Part shown: positions 62,815-64,000 of the stretch, one piece after another
Numbering within the stretch: the first letter of the stretch is position 1
Layout: each line of letters opens with the position of its first letter
Assembly: GCF_042432805.1 (NCBI RefSeq)
Contig: NZ_JBHLWO010000001.1
Coordinates: forward strand, 1,488,001-1,552,000
DNA length: 64,000 bases
Source of the DNA: Olivibacter oleidegradans
GTDB taxonomy: Bacteria; Bacteroidota; Bacteroidia; Sphingobacteriales; Sphingobacteriaceae
Direction: 5' to 3'
Made by a program: the position numbers and the translations under genes
The notes under the pieces: generated by a model
Seen by the model: only the letters and a program-made list of their open reading frames with translations
Told to the model about the DNA's origin: nothing
Database searches by the model: none

Positions 62815-63291
62815 TTACTTCATCAAATTCGCAGCATCATACATTTTATGTACATAGACAGGGTAGCTGTTTTTTTTTGCATGTAATTGCAAACGTAGTT
62901 CATCAACCAGTCCACCTTCTTCCACTTGCTCGCGGGATTCAAAACCTACAAAAGCGGAGTCTACTGCGAAGTGAAAGGAATCCCGTGTTTCATCATCTAC
63001 GTGCCGGACAATCGTACTATCTAATAACTCATATCGGACCGTATTCGACGGCCGTAGGCAGACTAAAAACCCTTCTTGTCGAACGATGCGATCTGCTGCT
63101 TCAAAGTCTTGTTGTAAAGCATATTGAAGCAATCGATGCTCATTATCGATCCCGAAACGTTGTTGCAGGCCTCCCAATTGCTTGCCGGTTAGTGTGAGTG
63201 CCGCATAAGCAACTGCCACTACAATCGTCATCAGCAGTAAAGCCACCACCAACTCAATGATAGTAAAAGCGGCTAACTTAAGGTGTTTCAT
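62815..63291 (-). CDS. Prepilin-like protein (type II secretion/type IV pilin family)
   Basis: The 158-residue protein starts with the class-III prepilin signature: a basic leader MKHLKLA, then A-F-T-I-I-E-L with the conserved Glu at +5, and a hydrophobic helix (VVALLLMTIVVAVAYAAL). The leader would be cleaved by a PilD-type peptidase. It would assemble into a pilus or pseudopilus. It overlaps the next upstream prepilin-like gene by 14 bases, so the two are co-translated in an operon that runs leftward. Confidence 0.85.
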   Translation of the reverse strand: MKHLKLAAFTIIELVVALLLMTIVVAVAYAALTLTGKQLGGLQQRFGIDNEHRLLQYALQQDFEAADRIVRQEGFLVCLRPSNTVRYELLDSTIVRHVDDETRDSFHFAVDSAFVGFESREQVEEGGLVDELRLQLHAKKNSYPVYVHKMYDAANLMK

Positions 63292-63661
63292 AGCTTTTCT
63301 TTTGAATGATTTTTCGATAGCTGGCTAATGACTTCTCTTGTTTATTGAAGGCTTCCAATTCGATCAGCAATAATTGATCACTTCCTTCATAATCGGTTAC
63401 TCTTTGTTGTATTTCTATATCGTTTTCGAGCTGGTAGGTGTGATCTTGCGGGTCATCTAACCCGCTACTTGCCTCGCCTGCTAAGACCATTAATTGCTGC
63501 TGTAAACGTAACTTCGGACTGCTGGAACTGTTAATGATGCGTACATAGGTCATGGTAGCGATACCAAACACCACCATAATAATTACCAAGGCAACAATAA
63601 CCTCCACCACTGTGGAGCCCTGTAATTTCTTCCCAACTTGTTTTGCGTTTAGTGTAACCAT
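63278..63661 (-). CDS. Prepilin-like protein, second member
   Basis: The 127-residue protein has a short leader, the segment GSTVVEVIVALVIIMVVFGI with Glu at the family position, and a short soluble domain. It overlaps the downstream pilin-like gene by 14 bases and the upstream gene by 13 bases, so all three belong to one operon. It is probably a minor pseudopilin. Confidence 0.8.
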   Translation of the reverse strand: MVTLNAKQVGKKLQGSTVVEVIVALVIIMVVFGIATMTYVRIINSSSSPKLRLQQQLMVLAGEASSGLDDPQDHTYQLENDIEIQQRVTDYEGSDQLLLIELEAFNKQEKSLASYRKIIQKKSYETP

Positions 63662-64000
63662 TTAACAATTCCTCCTTTCCCCGCTGTTTGTAAGAGTGCG
63701 CTTTCCAGATAATGGCGCGAACGTTTCGTATAATCGATGACGGCATCCAGCAAAAAATTGTCATACAGGGAAGAAGGTGTTTGCAGCACGAAACGTTGGC
63801 AAGTGACACTTCCAAAAACGGAACCTTTTAGCTCCAACATACCATCTGCATACACCTCACCGTGAATTTCGCTTCCCGGTTCCATTCGAATGCGGTTCAT
63901 AAAGTCGGTGGCCGAAGTGGCAGCTACACTAAACACCACGCCGTGGATTTTGGCATCTTTGTGAATGGCTATTTCCGGTGTGAATTCCTGTACGCTATTT
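63649..64000 (-). CDS. Upstream gene of the prepilin cluster, cut by window end
   Basis: The frame stays open from the stop at 63649 to the window edge, so the N-terminus is missing; a GTG at 63939 is internal. The visible 117 or so residues include a beta-helix-like stretch (GSEIHGEVYADGMLELKGSV) that resembles bactofilin-type repeats, then a Cys-containing segment and a basic C-terminus. It overlaps the next prepilin gene by 13 bases. I do not recognise the family; a cell-envelope scaffold or pilus accessory role is a guess from context. Confidence 0.65.
   Translation of the reverse strand, partial: NSVQEFTPEIAIHKDAKIHGVVFSVAATSATDFMNRIRMEPGSEIHGEVYADGMLELKGSVFGSVTCQRFVLQTPSSLYDNFLLDAVIDYTKRSRHYLESALLQTAGKGGIVKWLH

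Noticed and set aside
1..64000. tRNA genes, rRNA genes, CRISPR arrays, transposases or integrases
   Set aside because: I scanned for CCA-type tRNA ends, regular spacer arrays and transposase-like frames and found none; this is a by-eye scan and not a covariance-model search.

Overview
The window comes from a Bacteroidota genome, most likely a Sphingobacteriales member of the Sphingobacterium, Pedobacter, Olivibacter or Parapedobacter type. The evidence is the pair of SusC/SusD transporter sets, a FecR/ECF sigma unit, Bacteroidota-type promoters (TTG, about 19 bases, TAnnTTTG), capsule loci with Wzi-like barrels and EpsG-type polymerases, and DUF4838/DUF4886 family proteins. No rRNA, tRNA, CRISPR array, integrase or transposase was seen. 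The genus is an inference from gene style, not a proven assignment.

Layout. Bases 1-4.2 kb hold the end of a SusC gene and its SusD partner on the plus strand. They converge, over a shared terminator, on a minus-strand operon (10.9 to 4.2 kb) of ECF sigma factor, FecR anti-sigma, SusC, SusD and a small lipoprotein. Bases 11.2-58.9 kb are one very large surface-polysaccharide region. Its left part (set A, 11-28.7 kb) has two flippases, a six-SLBB outer-membrane export protein, a WecA-type initiating transferase, a Wzi/RemB-like barrel, an EpsG-type polymerase, five glycosyltransferases, a hexapeptide acetyltransferase and a kinase-less Wzz. Two tandem Wzi-family genes follow. The right part (set B, 32.4-55.5 kb, looking AT-richer by eye) has a Wza lipoprotein, a Wzc tyrosine kinase with a (YG)7 tail, genes for UDP-ManNAcA and a second UDP-HexNAcA, a second polymerase, a third flippase, a DUF4838 glycosidase-like protein, several glycosyltransferases, a fused alcohol dehydrogenase/Gfo-Idh-MocA oxidoreductase and a heparinase-fold protein. 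It ends with a PglC-like transferase followed by a ketoacyl synthase, an acyl carrier protein, a ketoreductase, a NeuD/PglD-type acyltransferase and a PglE-type aminotransferase. A PglF/FlaA1-type 4,6-dehydratase and a PHP-type tyrosine phosphatase come next, from their own promoter region.

How it works together. Set B looks like a complete Wzx/Wzy-dependent pathway. PglF, the aminotransferase and the NeuD-like protein would make a bacillosamine-type 4-acylamino-4,6-dideoxy sugar, and the PglC-like enzyme would load it on undecaprenyl phosphate. The KASIII/ACP/ketoreductase trio offers a dedicated way to make a short beta-hydroxyacyl group for that sugar; this is the most interesting candidate system here. 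Wzx, EpsG, Wzc, Wza and Wzi would flip, polymerise and export the product, with the PHP phosphatase opposing Wzc. Set A carries its own initiation, polymerisation and export proteins, so two polymers, or one polymer with two assembly lines, are possible.

The last 5 kb is ordinary flank: a DUF4886 protein, a frameshifted PhyH-family dioxygenase, a TetR regulator with an OsmC gene that appear to share an operator, a small lipoprotein, and the end of a prepilin-like gene cluster running off the window.
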